DNA of 64,000 nucleotides from Arachnia rubra (GCF_019973735.1 NZ_AP024463.1:3252973-3316972), one strand, 5' to 3'; positions 44,741-57,492 are shown, numbered from the stretch's first letter. The notes: generated by a model not told the origin, from the letters alone. A program made the numbers and translations.

Positions 44741-45238
44741 TCACCAGATGGCCACGATGACACTGTGACCGTGGTCTCTTGCCTGGCGATAGAAGTCACG
44801 GAGCTGATGGAAATAGCCCGTCAGTTCGTCTCGCAGGAGCTCAGGGTCTTCATCCCATATGGCCGGGTAGACCCCGGCGGCCTCGAAGGCCTGGAAATCC
44901 GCTGCTCGGATGAGGGCATTGATGTCGACCAGCTCTATCGCATCGGCGATACGCGCGACATCCGCTGCCGGGATGCCGCTGGCGAAGTAGTAGCCAATTT
45001 TCAGCGGTTTGATCCCGAGGATCACCTCGCTGTGCAGGCCCTCTTCAACGGCATCTTGTGTCCTGATGCCGGTGAGTAGGTAGTGCAACCCATCCCAGAG
45101 CTTGCCCAGGTCGCAGGAGGGGACATCGTCCTTCTTTTCCAGTTCGGCTATCTGTACGGGAAGCTTTTCCTTGTTCAGAAAGCTGATCTGTTTGAAAGTT
45201 TCGTCGTCAACGGCTGTATAGACTCCGTACACGCCCAT
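44741..45238 (-). CDS. DUF1877 (YfbM-like) protein on the opposite strand
   Basis: A 165-residue protein starting MGVYGVYTAVDDETFKQI, the typical DUF1877 N-terminus, with SCDLGKLWDGLHYLLTG and GYYFASGIPAADVARIADAI in the middle. The family is small, cytosolic and of unknown function. I chose the ATG at 45238 on family grounds and CGGAG upstream. It lies between dciA and gyrB in the opposite direction, so it is an insertion into the usual origin gene order. Confidence 0.78.
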   Translation of the reverse strand: MGVYGVYTAVDDETFKQISFLNKEKLPVQIAELEKKDDVPSCDLGKLWDGLHYLLTGIRTQDAVEEGLHSEVILGIKPLKIGYYFASGIPAADVARIADAIELVDINALIRAADFQAFEAAGVYPAIWDEDPELLRDELTGYFHQLRDFYRQARDHGHSVIVAIW

Positions 45239-47611
<2,373 letters not shown>

Positions 47612-47640
47612 CCCGCCCGAGACGAGAGAAGGAGCTTGGA

Positions 47641-50280
47641 GTGGCTGACGAGACCACGGAGCGCCCCGAGGGCGTCGATGAAGAACTTGAGGCCGAGGCG
47701 CAGGGCCTGGAGAAGCTGGCGGGACACACCACCCCTGTCGACCTCCAGGTGGAGATCCAGAAGTCCTACCTTGACTACGCCATGTCGGTGATCGTCGGGC
47801 GTGCACTGCCCGACGTCCGGGACGGCCTGAAGCCCGTGCACCGGCGGGTTCTGTATGCCATGTGGGATGGCGGCTACCGGCCCGACCGGGGCTGGAACAA
47901 GTGCTCCCGCGTGGTTGGTGAGGTGATGGGTCTCTACCACCCCCACGGCGACAGCGCGATCTACGACGCCTTGGTGCGCCTGGCCCAGCCGTGGGCGATG
48001 CGCTATCCTCTCGTCGCGGGTCAGGGGAACTTCGGTTCCCAGGGCAATGACAAAGCAGCGGCTATGCGCTATACCGAGTGCAAGATGGCGCCGCTGGCCG
48101 TCGAGATGGTCCGCGACATTGAGCAGGACACCGTCGACTTCAAACCCAACTACGACAATCGCGACTCCGAGCCGGTCGTATTGCCGTCGCGGTTCCCGAA
48201 CTTGCTGGTGAACGGGTCGACGGGCATCGCGGTCGGGATGGCGACCAACATCCCCACCCACAACCTGCGTGAGGTCAACGACGCCGTCCAGTGGGCCCTG
48301 ACCCACCCTGGTGCGACCAAGGAGGAGCTCCTCGAGGCCGCGATGGCCCGCATCCAGGGCCCCGACTTCCCCGGCGGTGGGCTGATCGTCGGCCGGCGAG
48401 GCATCGAGGACGCTTACCGCACGGGTCGCGGGTCGGTGGTCATGCGGGCCATGATGGAGCTGGAGGAGGACTCCTCCGGCCGCCAGATGATCGCCATCAC
48501 GCAGCTGCCCTACATGTGCAACCCGGACAACCTGGCGACGAAGATCGCTGAGCTGGTGAACGCGGGACGCCTGACGGGCATCTCAGACATCCGCGACGAC
48601 ACCTCCGCCCGCACCGGCCTGCGCCTGGTGATCGTCCTGAAACGCGACGCCCAGCCGCGGGTCGTGATGAACAACCTGTACAAGCACACCGCGCTGCAGG
48701 ACACCTTCGGCTGCAACATGCTGGCGCTCGTCGATGATGTGCCCCGCACCCTCAGGCTTGACCAGTTCATCGCGCAGTGGGTCAAGCACCAGATCGAGGT
48801 CATCCGCCGCCGCACCGCTTTCCAGCTGGCGGAGGCCGAGAAGCGAGCCCACTTGGATCGCGGCCTGGTCAAGGCCCTCAACATGCTGGACGAGGTCATC
48901 GCGCTGATCCGGGCGTCGCGAACGGCCGAGGAGGCGTCCCAGGGACTCCAGGAGCTCCTCGACATCGACGAGCTGCAGGCCCGTTTCATCCTCGACCAGC
49001 AGCTGCGGCGGCTGGCGTCGATGGAGATCCAGAAGATCATCGACCGTCTGGCTGAGATCGAACGGCTGATCGCCGACCTGAAGGACATCCTCGCCTCTGA
49101 GGAGCGGCAGCGGGTCATCGTCGGCGAGGAGCTGCAGGAGATCACCGACAAGTACGGCGATGAGCGGCGCACCCGCATCGTCGCTGCCGACGGCGACTTC
49201 TCCGAGGAGGACTTCATCCCCGACGAGGACGTGGTGGTCACCATCACCCAGGGCGGCTACGCGAAACGCACCCGCGCCGACCAGTACCGGGTGCAGAAAC
49301 GCGGCGGCAAGGGTGTCCGCGGCGCCACGCTGCGGGCCGACGACGAGGTGGCGCACCTGTTCAAGGCAACCAACCACGAGTGGCTGCTGTTCTTCACCAA
49401 CCTGGGACGTGTGTACCGTACGAAGGTATGGCAGCTGCCCGAGGCGGGGCGTGACGCCAAGGGTGGTCACGTCGCAGGACTGCTCAGCTTCCTGCCGGAC
49501 GAGCACATCGCGCAGGTGCTGACGCTGCGCTCCTACGACGATGAGCCTTATCTGTTGCTGGCGACTCGCAAGGGTTTTGTGAAGAAGACGGCACTCAACT
49601 CCTATGACTCGCCGCGCCAGGCGGGTGTGATCGCGATCAACTTCCGGGAGGAGGGCGATGAGCTGATCGGGGCCTCGCTGTGCTCGTCGATCGACGATGT
49701 GCTGCTGATCTCCCGCAAGGGCCAGGCCATCCGGTTCCAGGCCTCCGACGACCAGCTGCGACCCATGGGCCGCGCCACCTCGGGGGTCACCGGTATGCGG
49801 TTCCGCGACGGCGACGAGCTGTTGTCGATGGCGGTCCTGGGCGGTGACGCCGACCTGGGCGGGCGCTACGTGTTCACCGTCACCGACGGTGGTTTCGCGA
49901 AGCGCACCGCCGTCGCCGAGTACCGGCAGCAGGGCCGCGGTGGCCTTGGCATCAAGGCGATGCGCCTGTCCGACGGCCGCGGGTCCCTGGTCGGCGGGCT
50001 GATCGTCGCTGACGGCGATGAGGTGATCTCGATCAAGCAGTCGGGCCAGGTCGTGCGGTCCGCCGTCGCAGACGTGCCTGTCAAGGGCCGTGACACCATG
50101 GGGGTCAAGTTCGTGGGGCTCCGGGGTGAGGACGTCGTGGCTGCGATCGCCCGGTATCCGGAGTCCGAGGTCGCGGAACTCTCCGATGCGGGTGCCGAAA
50201 TGACTGCCGAACCGGGTACGGTGAACCAGACAGCAGTCGAGACGGCCGGAGTGGTCGAGGAGGTAAGCGGCGATGAGTGA
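47641..50280 (+). CDS. gyrA: DNA gyrase subunit A
   Basis: An 879-residue GyrA. The catalytic Tyr lies in [11 protein letters not shown], and the quinolone region reads [17 protein letters not shown], with Ser and Asp as in quinolone-susceptible enzymes. The C-terminal pinwheel has the GyrA box QKRGGKGV. A charged C-terminal tail ends in EEVSGDE. GTG start at 47641. It overlaps the next gene by 8 bp. Confidence 0.95.
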   Translation: MADETTERPEGVDEELEAEAQGLEKLAGHTTPVDLQVEIQKSYLDYAMSVIVGRALPDVRDGLKPVHRRVLYAMWDGGYRPDRGWNKCSRVVGEVMGLYHPHGDSAIYDALVRLAQPWAMRYPLVAGQGNFGSQGNDKAAAMRYTECKMAPLAVEMVRDIEQDTVDFKPNYDNRDSEPVVLPSRFPNLLVNGSTGIAVGMATNIPTHNLREVNDAVQWALTHPGATKEELLEAAMARIQGPDFPGGGLIVGRRGIEDAYRTGRGSVVMRAMMELEEDSSGRQMIAITQLPYMCNPDNLATKIAELVNAGRLTGISDIRDDTSARTGLRLVIVLKRDAQPRVVMNNLYKHTALQDTFGCNMLALVDDVPRTLRLDQFIAQWVKHQIEVIRRRTAFQLAEAEKRAHLDRGLVKALNMLDEVIALIRASRTAEEASQGLQELLDIDELQARFILDQQLRRLASMEIQKIIDRLAEIERLIADLKDILASEERQRVIVGEELQEITDKYGDERRTRIVAADGDFSEEDFIPDEDVVVTITQGGYAKRTRADQYRVQKRGGKGVRGATLRADDEVAHLFKATNHEWLLFFTNLGRVYRTKVWQLPEAGRDAKGGHVAGLLSFLPDEHIAQVLTLRSYDDEPYLLLATRKGFVKKTALNSYDSPRQAGVIAINFREEGDELIGASLCSSIDDVLLISRKGQAIRFQASDDQLRPMGRATSGVTGMRFRDGDELLSMAVLGGDADLGGRYVFTVTDGGFAKRTAVAEYRQQGRGGLGIKAMRLSDGRGSLVGGLIVADGDEVISIKQSGQVVRSAVADVPVKGRDTMGVKFVGLRGEDVVAAIARYPESEVAELSDAGAEMTAEPGTVNQTAVETAGVVEEVSGDE

Positions 50281-51451
50281 CAAGACTCCCCATTGGCCCG
50301 GTGCAGATGGGAAGCCAGGAGTTGACTTCGGACCCAAGCCGCTATCGACGAACAAAGACGACAAGAGATCCACTGAGGAGACTGCGCAGACCCCTGCGGT
50401 GAAGAAGTCCGAGACCGGGCAGAACAGGCAGGGAAACCAGAACAGGCAAGATGGGCAGAACAACAAAGCCCTGGCGGTGCCCGGCAAGAGCAGCAAGCAG
50501 ATGAGCCGGAACCCGGGCCAGTCCGGCAAGTCCTCGGGCCGGGGGAAGGGTCCGGCTCAGTCGGGGAAGCCCGCCGCGGTTGCCTCCAGGCCAGCTCCCC
50601 AGGCGCTGCCAGGGCCGGCCAGCCAGTCCTCCCGGCCCCAGGGCGGGAAGAAGCCAGGTCCGGATGGGAACCAGGCCGCTCCAGCCGGGCAGCAGCCAGC
50701 CCAGAAGGGGCAGCAGGGTCAGCAGCCGGGAAAGCAGCAGCCCGGTCCCACGTCCCTGCCCGGGCAGTCTCCCCAGGGCGGGAAGGGGTCCGCTGGGCAG
50801 CCTGCGAGTCAGCAGGCCGGTGGGCCTGCTGGTGGTAAAAAGCCCCAGGTAGCGACCGCGGCGGCCACTGCTGTGGCCGGTGGGGCCGCGGGTGCCGCGG
50901 CGGTCGGCGCGGGCCTGGCCGCCAAGTCAGCTGACAAGGCGGCAGAGGCAGCGGCTCCGGCGGCTGCTCCCTGGACGAGCCCGCCGGCTGGCTCCTCCAA
51001 CACTTCCACACCAGAGGCCGGGTCAGGAAGCAGGGACAAGTCCCACCGGCCGGAGGGGAGCCTGTCAAAAGCCGGTGAGGCGCGTCGCACCCGCAAGGCG
51101 CGGCTGCGTATCTCCCGCATCGACCCGTGGTCGGTGATGAAGACGACATTCCTGTTCTCCATCGCCTTCGGCATCATGCTGGTGGTCATCGTCGCAGTGC
51201 TGTGGGGCTTCGTCGCGGCGTCTGGGGCGCTCCAGTCCATCAATTCCATGATGACCCAGCTGATCGGCGACTCCGGCACACAGTTCCAGGTTGAGGACTA
51301 CATCAACGCTGGACGGGTGATCGGATTCGCCGCAGTCCTGGCCGCTCTCAACGTGGTAATCATCACGACGGTCGCAACTCTCTTCGCGTTCCTCTACAAC
51401 CTGGCGGCGGCCGTCATCGGTGGTCTTGAGGTCACCCTGGCCGAGGACTGA
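50273..51451 (+). CDS. DUF3566 membrane protein with a long disordered N-terminus
   Basis: A 392-residue protein. Residues 1-250 are low-complexity, rich in Gly/Gln/Pro/Lys/Ala (with repeats such as [20 protein letters not shown]). The C-terminal DUF3566 domain (about 262-392) starts [20 protein letters not shown] and has two membrane helices. Homologues follow gyrA in most actinobacteria. The function is not established; a link to cell-wall or division proteins is inferred from location only. It overlaps gyrA by 8 bp and is followed by tRNA-Ile. Confidence 0.85.
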   Translation: MSDKTPHWPGADGKPGVDFGPKPLSTNKDDKRSTEETAQTPAVKKSETGQNRQGNQNRQDGQNNKALAVPGKSSKQMSRNPGQSGKSSGRGKGPAQSGKPAAVASRPAPQALPGPASQSSRPQGGKKPGPDGNQAAPAGQQPAQKGQQGQQPGKQQPGPTSLPGQSPQGGKGSAGQPASQQAGGPAGGKKPQVATAAATAVAGGAAGAAAVGAGLAAKSADKAAEAAAPAAAPWTSPPAGSSNTSTPEAGSGSRDKSHRPEGSLSKAGEARRTRKARLRISRIDPWSVMKTTFLFSIAFGIMLVVIVAVLWGFVAASGALQSINSMMTQLIGDSGTQFQVEDYINAGRVIGFAAVLAALNVVIITTVATLFAFLYNLAAAVIGGLEVTLAED

Positions 51452-51457
51452 GCGGAG

Positions 51458-51487
51458 TTGTCAGGTCAGCGATGGGTGCTGTAGAGT
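51458..51487 (+). promoter_or_regulatory. Putative promoter of tRNA-Ile
   Basis: TTGTCA (51458-51463) and TAGAGT (51482-51487), 18 bp apart, end 15 bp before the tRNA. A plausible sigma-A-type promoter. Confidence 0.45.
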
Positions 51488-51502
51488 TCACCGTCGTTGA
51501 GA

Positions 51503-51576
51503 GGGCCTATAGCTCAGGCGGTTAGAGCGCATCCCTGATAAGGATGAGGTCGCTGGTTCAAGTCCAGCTAGGCCCA
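51503..51576 (+). tRNA. tRNA-Ile (GAT)
   Basis: A 74-nt cloverleaf: acceptor GGGCCTA/TAGGCCC, D arm GCTC...GAGC, anticodon stem CATCC/GGATG with loop CTGATAA (anticodon GAT at 51537-51539), variable AGGTC, T arm GCTGG-TTCAAGT-CCAGC. No CCA is encoded. Location after gyrA and DUF3566 matches other actinobacteria. Confidence 0.96.
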
Positions 51577-52224
51577 CAGTCAATGCTTACACGAGTCAAT
51601 GGCTTTGTGGCTGCGGGCTGTGGTCGCGGTCTGACTGAGTCATTCTTCAGTCATCTAGAACTCAGCGAACTGTCGATGCGAGTGTGACGTATCGATGGAT
51701 CGCCCCTCGTAGCCGAGGCTGACAAGCCGCGGGGGTGTGTCAAGCATGCCGACATTATTGCACCACGCCGTATTTACGGATTTACGCTTTTGTGTAACTG
51801 CAATTCTGCTAGCCTGGGCATGCGAGACGATGGTCTCGTGTAACTCACGCCTAGCGTGGCTGCCCCTCGGTGTGGCCTCAGGGTTATGCCCTGGCACCCG
51901 CCCGAGGGAACCCCATCACACCCGCCCCGCCGTGTCCGCACGGCGGGGCACCCCATTTATCGCCCGGCTCCGCCATACCTTTCGGCATGGGGTAACAGAT
52001 CATCCTCGGTCTTCGGGTGTCCCAGTGTCAGTCGATTCGGTCGTGGAGATACGGCCTCTGCGAACTCTTGTCGGGCAGCCGGCCCAGAGTGCCGTCGAAA
52101 GCTGCTGATGGGACGGAACAGGGCCTGGTGTTCGTGGGATGGCCGAATCGTGTGCCTGGCGGTCGTCTCGCGGAATCTTGGATATCAGTTCTCATTACTC
52201 TGGAGATAACACTTAACTTCGTGT
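51577..52224. other. Intergenic stretch after tRNA-Ile
   Basis: About 650 bp. Apart from the GC-rich hairpin at 51924-51949 I see no gene, integrase or att-like duplication of the tRNA end. Short frames on both strands have no family similarity. Confidence 0.4.
51924..51949. terminator. GC-rich hairpin
   Basis: GCCCCGCCGTG (51924-51934), loop TCCG, CACGGCGGGGC (51939-51949): a perfect 11-bp stem with a tetraloop; no clear U-run follows, so it may be a terminator in either direction or an attenuator. Confidence 0.45.
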
Positions 52225-52400
52225 TACGCTCAGCGCGCGAACTGGTGGTGCATGGGCCCCATGCACCACGGAACCCGGTGGAAATCCGGGACTGACGCGC
52301 AGCGGTGAGGGTGACGAGACCGGCAGCAAGCCACTGGGAACTATCCCGGGAAGGTGCTGGTGGAGGACGATCCCAAGTCCGAAGACAGCCAGTTCGTGAT
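52225..52400 (+). ncRNA. Cobalamin riboswitch
   Basis: Carries the conserved core GGAACCCGGTGGAAATCCGG followed by GACTGACGCGCAGCGGTGAG (52270-52308), typical of AdoCbl riboswitches, then GGCAGCAAGCCACTGG, and the downstream GTCCGAAGACAGCCAGTTCG. A perfect 11-bp-arm hairpin (TGGTGCATGGG/CCCATGCACCA) sits just before the core. The start codon of the downstream lipoprotein gene is about 155 bp after the end. Cobalamin binding would switch off the operon. Confidence 0.85.
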
Positions 52401-52554
52401 GTCGACGGGCTTCGCGGTAAGGCTTCGGAGCGGCGATATCCCAGGTTGTGCATGCCGTGCGGCCTCGGGGACATCGTTATGGAGCAGCTGTGGCAGCACC
52501 GTCGGAGATCTGAGCACCTACAACGCCGCTACTCGACGAAAGGCTGCACCCCCC

Positions 52555-54093
52555 ATGCTCAAACGACCTGCCACCTGGCTGGCCGCGGCACTCACTGCCG
52601 TCGCCCTGCTCTTCAGCGCCTGCAGTGTGCCCTCGAACCAGGGCTCGGAGGGCAAGACCCTGAGGTTCATCACGGTCTACCCTGCCAACACCACCGATGC
52701 GCATCAAATCCAGGCCGCCTTTATCTTCAACTCCGGCACGGTTGAGACCCTGGTGGGCCTCGACCCGCAGACTCTGAAGCTCCGGCCTTGGCTCGCTGAG
52801 AAGTGGGACACCACCGATGCCCAGAACTGGACCTTCACCATCCGCAAGGGGGTCAAGTTCCACAACGGCACCGAGGTGACCGCCGAGAAGGTCAAGGCCA
52901 GCCTGGAGAACGCGGTCTCGGTCAACCCCGGCCTTAAGAAGGCCCTGCGGATCCAGTCCATGGAGGCATCGGACCAGTACACGCTCAAGGTCGTCACTGA
53001 GACCGTATACCCGGCGCTGCCCTCAAACCTCGTGCACTACAACTCCGTGATCGTGGACACCTCCGCCACGGATGCCAAGTTCCCCATCGGGACGGGTGCT
53101 TTCAAGTTCGAGAGCTTCGACATCGCCGGTGAGGCGGTGCTGGTGCGCAACGACGACTACTACGACGGCAAAGCGAAGCTTGACCGCGTGGTCATGACCG
53201 CCAACGAGGAGGCCCCCGCCCGCCTGCTCGCGCTGCAGTCCGGCGACGCCGATGTCATCTACCGCCCCGCCCTCGACTCACTGAGCACCATCGAGGGCGA
53301 TTCCAACCTCCAGGTTGATAGCCACCTCGGCACCCGCGTCTACCACCTGCTGTACAACTACACTGGCGCCAACGCCTCGCTGTGGAACAACGAGGAATTC
53401 CGCAAGGGCATCGACGCGCTCGTGGACCGAGAGTCCATCGTCAAGGACGTCATGGGCGGGCAGGCGAAGGTCGCCTACGACGTCTTCCCCGGTGACTACC
53501 CCATGTCCCCGAAGTCCGAGCCGCATCCCTTCGGCGCCGAGGAGGCCCTCAAGCACTTCGAGGCCGCCGGCCTGCAGGTGAGTGACGGCAAGGTGACCCA
53601 GAACGGGCAGCCGCTCTCCCTCAAGCTGGCCACCTACGACGCTCGCCCCGAGCTGCCGCAGATCGCGCAGGTCGTCCAGGACCAGGCCCGGAAGGTCGGC
53701 ATCGAGATGGAGATCAAGAAGGCCAGCAACATCGACGAGGAGCTCCCGAAGGGCGACTGGGACCTCGCGACCTACTCGTTGCTGACCATCACCCGCGGCG
53801 ACGGCTCCTTCTTCCTCAACAGCTCCTTCGGCAAGGACGCGGCTCAGAACCACGGTCATCTCGACGACCCGGAGCTGCTCGCCAAGCTTGAGAAGTACAA
53901 CATTGAGTTCGACGAGACCGCCCGCGCGACGCAGGCCAAGGAAATCGCCCAGTACGTCGAGAACAAGTACTACAACTCCTACATCACGGTGCCCTTCGAG
54001 TCCGCTGCGAGCAAGAAGACCGTGACCGGCTGGACGACACCTGGAAACGAGTTCGAGTTCCAGATGATCACCAAGGACCTGGACATCTCCTGA
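52555..54093 (+). CDS. Substrate-binding lipoprotein of a Nik/Opp-type ABC transporter
   Basis: A 512-residue SBP family 5 lipoprotein: signal to LLFSAC (Cys 23), then the domain with WTFTIRKGVKFHNGTEVTAE and IGTGAFKFESFDIAG, typical of peptide/nickel binding proteins. The gene is first after a cobalamin riboswitch. NikA-like proteins bind nickel or metal-metallophore complexes; under B12 control, cobalt is the more likely cargo. The substrate is not decidable from sequence alone. The frame is open upstream through the riboswitch, but MLKRPATWLA is the lipoprotein start. Confidence 0.8.
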   Translation: MLKRPATWLAAALTAVALLFSACSVPSNQGSEGKTLRFITVYPANTTDAHQIQAAFIFNSGTVETLVGLDPQTLKLRPWLAEKWDTTDAQNWTFTIRKGVKFHNGTEVTAEKVKASLENAVSVNPGLKKALRIQSMEASDQYTLKVVTETVYPALPSNLVHYNSVIVDTSATDAKFPIGTGAFKFESFDIAGEAVLVRNDDYYDGKAKLDRVVMTANEEAPARLLALQSGDADVIYRPALDSLSTIEGDSNLQVDSHLGTRVYHLLYNYTGANASLWNNEEFRKGIDALVDRESIVKDVMGGQAKVAYDVFPGDYPMSPKSEPHPFGAEEALKHFEAAGLQVSDGKVTQNGQPLSLKLATYDARPELPQIAQVVQDQARKVGIEMEIKKASNIDEELPKGDWDLATYSLLTITRGDGSFFLNSSFGKDAAQNHGHLDDPELLAKLEKYNIEFDETARATQAKEIAQYVENKYYNSYITVPFESAASKKTVTGWTTPGNEFEFQMITKDLDIS

Positions 54094-54096
54094 CCC

Positions 54097-55032
54097 ATGA
54101 CATGGTTAAAGAAGCTGGCTGAGGCCGCTGTCTTCCTCCTGTTGCTGACGCTGGTCAGCTTCATGGTGGTGAAGCTCGCGCCTGGTGATGCCGCTCGCTC
54201 GCTGCTGCGGATGGACACCATCGCAGTCACCGGGCAGGACATCGAGGCGCAGCGTGAGCAGCTCGGCCTCAACGCGCCCATCTGGGAGCAGTACCTCTCC
54301 TACATAGCGAACGTGGCGAGGCTGAACTTCGGCACTTCCACCATGAGCAGCAAACCAGTCGTCACGGAACTCGCCAATGCCTTCCCGGGGACGCTCCTGC
54401 TGGCCGGGTGGTCGCTGGTGGTGGCCCTGGTGATCACGGCTGTACTGGGCATCTTTGCCGCCCGCAATGCTGGGAAGTGGCAGGACCGCCTGGCCCAGGG
54501 ATTTTGTCTGGTCACATCCTCCCTGCCCGCCTTCTGGCTGGGCTTGCTGCTGCTGACCGTGTTCGCGGTCGGTCTCGGCTGGCTCCCTTCCCAGGGGTCG
54601 AGGCCCGGTGGGCTGATCCTGCCTGTCGTGTGCCTGGCCATCGTGATCGCACCCCCCTACGTGAAGGTGTTCCGCGGCAGCCTCGTCGAGGCCCAGGAGA
54701 TGGACTTCGTCCGGGCATCGCGTTCGCGGGGCCTGCACGAAGCGACGGTGTTCGGCAAGCACGTGCTGCGGGCCAGCCTCATCCCCCTGGTCACCATCAT
54801 GGGGATGAGCCTCGGCAGCCTCCTGGGAGGCACCGTGATCGTGGAGAAGATCTTCGCTATCCCGGGCATCGGCAAACTCGCCCTCGATGCCCTGACCAAA
54901 CGCGACTACGCCGTGATCCAGGCCTTCATCCTGTTCATCGGGATCGTGGTGTTCCTGATCAACGCCCTGGTGGACCTGTCCTACCGGTGGCTCGATCCCG
55001 CCATCGCGCTCAAAGAGAGGAAGAAGGCATGA
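54097..55032 (+). CDS. ABC transporter permease, NikB/OppB type
   Basis: A 311-residue permease with about six membrane helices: N-terminal LLTLVSFMVVKLAPGDAARS is the OppB/NikB hallmark, and the EAA loop is FVRASRSRGLHEATVFGKHV. It starts 4 bp after the SBP gene and overlaps the next permease by 4 bp. Confidence 0.88.
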   Translation: MTWLKKLAEAAVFLLLLTLVSFMVVKLAPGDAARSLLRMDTIAVTGQDIEAQREQLGLNAPIWEQYLSYIANVARLNFGTSTMSSKPVVTELANAFPGTLLLAGWSLVVALVITAVLGIFAARNAGKWQDRLAQGFCLVTSSLPAFWLGLLLLTVFAVGLGWLPSQGSRPGGLILPVVCLAIVIAPPYVKVFRGSLVEAQEMDFVRASRSRGLHEATVFGKHVLRASLIPLVTIMGMSLGSLLGGTVIVEKIFAIPGIGKLALDALTKRDYAVIQAFILFIGIVVFLINALVDLSYRWLDPAIALKERKKA

Positions 55033-55856
55033 GCAGGGGAAAGCGAATCGCGATGATCCTCCTCGCCGTCTTCCTGGTGTTGTTGATCATCGGGCCGTGG
55101 ATCGCGCCGCAGGATCCGAACCTGACCGCGACGGCCGACCGACTCCAGGGACCAAGCTTCGCCCACTGGTTCGGCACCGACCACTTGGGCCGGGACGTGT
55201 TCTCCCGGATCCTGACGGGCGGCCTCACCACCGTCGGGCTGAGTGCGCTGGCTCTCGGCCTGTCGATCCTCATCGGGATCCCGCTGGGGCTGCTGGCTGG
55301 TTACCTGGGCGGGCGGACCGATTGGGCCCTGATGCGGGTCGTCGACATCTTCCTGGCCCTACCGGAGTACATCGTCGCCATGGTCATCGTGGGCCTGATC
55401 GGTCCGGGGTTCCAGAACCTGCTGCTCGCCATCCTCGTCGTCAAGTGGGTGAGCTACACCCGCCTGGCCAGGAGCGTCGTCATGCAGGAGAAGGCGAAGG
55501 ATTACCTGATGGTCTCCACCATCTGCGGGGCCTCCACCTTCTCGATCATGCGGCGGCACCTGCTGCCGCATGTCGTGGGACCGACCCTGGCGCTAGCGAC
55601 GATGGACATCGGCAAGGTGATCATGCTGGTGGCGTCGCTGTCCTACCTGGGGCTGGGCGTCCAGCTCCCGGCTGCCGAGTGGGGCGCAATGCTGAACGAG
55701 GCCCAGACCTACTTCTCCAGGGCTCCGCACCTGATGCTGGCGCCCGGCCTGGCGATCTTCCTCGTGGTGTTCGCCGCCAACTGGCTCGGTGACCAGCTGC
55801 AGAGCATCTATGCCACCTCTGGGGAGCGACGGGAGGAAGTCAATGCCGCTGCTTGA
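55029..55856 (+). CDS. ABC transporter permease, NikC/OppC type
   Basis: A 275-residue permease. FGTDHLGRDVFSRILTGGLT is the diagnostic OppC/NikC segment; the EAA loop reads YTRLARSVVMQEKAKDYLM. The ATG at 55029 overlaps the previous stop (ATGA). Pairs with the NikB-like protein. Confidence 0.88.
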   Translation: MSRGKRIAMILLAVFLVLLIIGPWIAPQDPNLTATADRLQGPSFAHWFGTDHLGRDVFSRILTGGLTTVGLSALALGLSILIGIPLGLLAGYLGGRTDWALMRVVDIFLALPEYIVAMVIVGLIGPGFQNLLLAILVVKWVSYTRLARSVVMQEKAKDYLMVSTICGASTFSIMRRHLLPHVVGPTLALATMDIGKVIMLVASLSYLGLGVQLPAAEWGAMLNEAQTYFSRAPHLMLAPGLAIFLVVFAANWLGDQLQSIYATSGERREEVNAAA

Positions 55857-56655
55857 GATCGAGGAACTGCGGGTGAGGACCCGCCACAAGGAACTGGTGC
55901 ACGGCATCGACCTGGAGATCGAGGCCGGTGAGTGGCTGGCGGTCGTCGGCGAGAGCGGCTCGGGCAAGAGCCTGACGGCCTTCTCCATCGCCGACCTGCT
56001 GCCGCGCGGCCTCAGCCGCGACGCAAAGGTTCTGCGCTTCGGCGACCAGGACCTGCTGGGCATGCCGAAGAACGAGATGCGCGAGCTGCGCGGAGACGAC
56101 ATCGCCTACGTGTTCCAGGACTACCAGGCGGCGTTCTCGCCGTACTACCGGATCGGGCGGCAGCTTGACGAGGTGATGCGCAGCCACACCGCCTGGGACC
56201 CGAAGCGCCGCGACGAGCGGGCGGCGGAAGTCCTCGAACAGCTGAAACTCCCCGCGGAGCTGCTGAGACGCTACCCCTTCCAGGTCAGTGGCGGTCAGCT
56301 GCAACGCGCCGCCCTGGCGGCTGCGATCCTGCTCCAGCCGCGGCTGATCATCGCCGACGAGCCGACCACGGCTCTCGACGCGGTGAACGCGTCGCTGGTG
56401 CTGGAGCAGATCGCTGCCATCCAGGAACAGGAGGGCTGCGCGGTGCTGTTCATCACCCACAACCTGAGGGTGCTGAGCCGGTTTGCCGACCGGATGGTCA
56501 TCATGCAGAACGGCGAGATCAAGGAGCGGGGCGCCACCAGGGAGATCTTCGAGTCCCCGCAGGAGCAGATCACCCGCAACTTGATCGCGGCCATCCCGCC
56601 GCTCCGGGACATCCCAGCCCGCCTGCCCGTCTTCGCGGAAGGAGCCACCTCATGA
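55843..56655 (+). CDS. ABC transporter ATPase, NikD/OppD type
   Basis: A 270-residue ATPase: Walker A GESGSGKSLT, Q-loop VFQDYQAAFSP, signature VSGGQLQRAALA, Walker B LIIADEPTTALD and switch ITHN. The first ATPase of the pair; the ATG at 55843 overlaps the permease gene by 14 bp. Confidence 0.88.
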   Translation: MPLLEIEELRVRTRHKELVHGIDLEIEAGEWLAVVGESGSGKSLTAFSIADLLPRGLSRDAKVLRFGDQDLLGMPKNEMRELRGDDIAYVFQDYQAAFSPYYRIGRQLDEVMRSHTAWDPKRRDERAAEVLEQLKLPAELLRRYPFQVSGGQLQRAALAAAILLQPRLIIADEPTTALDAVNASLVLEQIAAIQEQEGCAVLFITHNLRVLSRFADRMVIMQNGEIKERGATREIFESPQEQITRNLIAAIPPLRDIPARLPVFAEGATS

Positions 56656-57479
56656 GCCAGCCTGTACCGGTGAGCCCGCCTGCGCCGGAGGCGAGCGCCC
56701 CCACCCCAGAGAATACATCCGTATTGGTGGTCAAGGATCTGCACAAGATCTACCCCGGTGGCACCCATGCGGTCAAGGGCGTCTCGTTCACGATCAACAA
56801 GGGTGAGTGCCTGGGGGTCGTCGGCGAGAGCGGTTCGGGGAAGTCGACACTGGCCCGCTGCCTGCTGACCCTGGAGCCTGCGACCTCCGGGGAGATCCTG
56901 CTGAACGGGGCGCCTGTCCTGGGGCTGGCGGGCACTGCCCTGAAGGACATGCGGCGGCGCCTCCAGGTGGTGTTCCAGAACCCGGCCAGCTCGTTCAACT
57001 CACGGTTAACCATGTACGAATCCCTCATGGAGCCGCTGCTCACCCGGGGCTTCCCGCAGCCGAGCTTCCTGAAGCCGGGGACGCCCCGGAAGGTGGCGGA
57101 GCAGCTCGTCGAGCTGGTGCATCTGCCCGTCGCCGCCCTGGACCGCAAACCCCACGAGCTCAGCGGTGGTGAGAAGCAGCGGGTCGCGATCGCGCGGGCG
57201 ATCAGCGTCGAGCCGACCCTCCTCGTCTTCGACGAGCCCACGGCCAGTCTCGATGTCTCCATCCAGGCCCGGGTGCTGAACCTGCTGCAGGAGCTGAAGG
57301 AGGAGCTCGGCCTGTCGTCGATGTTCATCTCCCACGACCTCAGCGCGGTGCAGTTCATGAGTGAGCGCTCGATTGTGCTGCGGGGCGGGGAGATCGTCGA
57401 CCGCTTCAGCCGCGACGAGCTGTTCGAGGAGGGCCGCGACACCTACACCAAGGACCTCATCAAGCTCTTCGAGGGTTGA
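56652..57479 (+). CDS. ABC transporter ATPase, NikE/OppF type
   Basis: A 275-residue ATPase: Walker A GESGSGKSTLARC, Q-loop VFQNPASSFN, signature LSGGEKQRVAIA, Walker B LLVFDEPTASLD. It overlaps the first ATPase by 4 bp and ends the B12-controlled operon at a strong hairpin (57493). Confidence 0.88.
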   Translation: MSQPVPVSPPAPEASAPTPENTSVLVVKDLHKIYPGGTHAVKGVSFTINKGECLGVVGESGSGKSTLARCLLTLEPATSGEILLNGAPVLGLAGTALKDMRRRLQVVFQNPASSFNSRLTMYESLMEPLLTRGFPQPSFLKPGTPRKVAEQLVELVHLPVAALDRKPHELSGGEKQRVAIARAISVEPTLLVFDEPTASLDVSIQARVLNLLQELKEELGLSSMFISHDLSAVQFMSERSIVLRGGEIVDRFSRDELFEEGRDTYTKDLIKLFEG

Positions 57480-57492
57480 TGCCTGGCGTGTC

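Noticed and set aside
48583..50529. Long open frame (648 codons) antisense to gyrA
   Set aside because: Shadow of gyrA for the same reason; gyrA motifs on the other strand are unambiguous.
51737..52108. 123-codon frame downstream of tRNA-Ile
   Set aside because: No family similarity, spans the GC hairpin at 51924, and has no convincing ribosome-binding site.
51503..52224. Integration site of a mobile element at tRNA-Ile
   Set aside because: No integrase gene and no duplicated tRNA 3' end were found in the following 650 bp.
52354..52554. N-terminal extension of the substrate-binding protein through the riboswitch
   Set aside because: The lipoprotein signal starts at 52555 and the upstream sequence is structured RNA.
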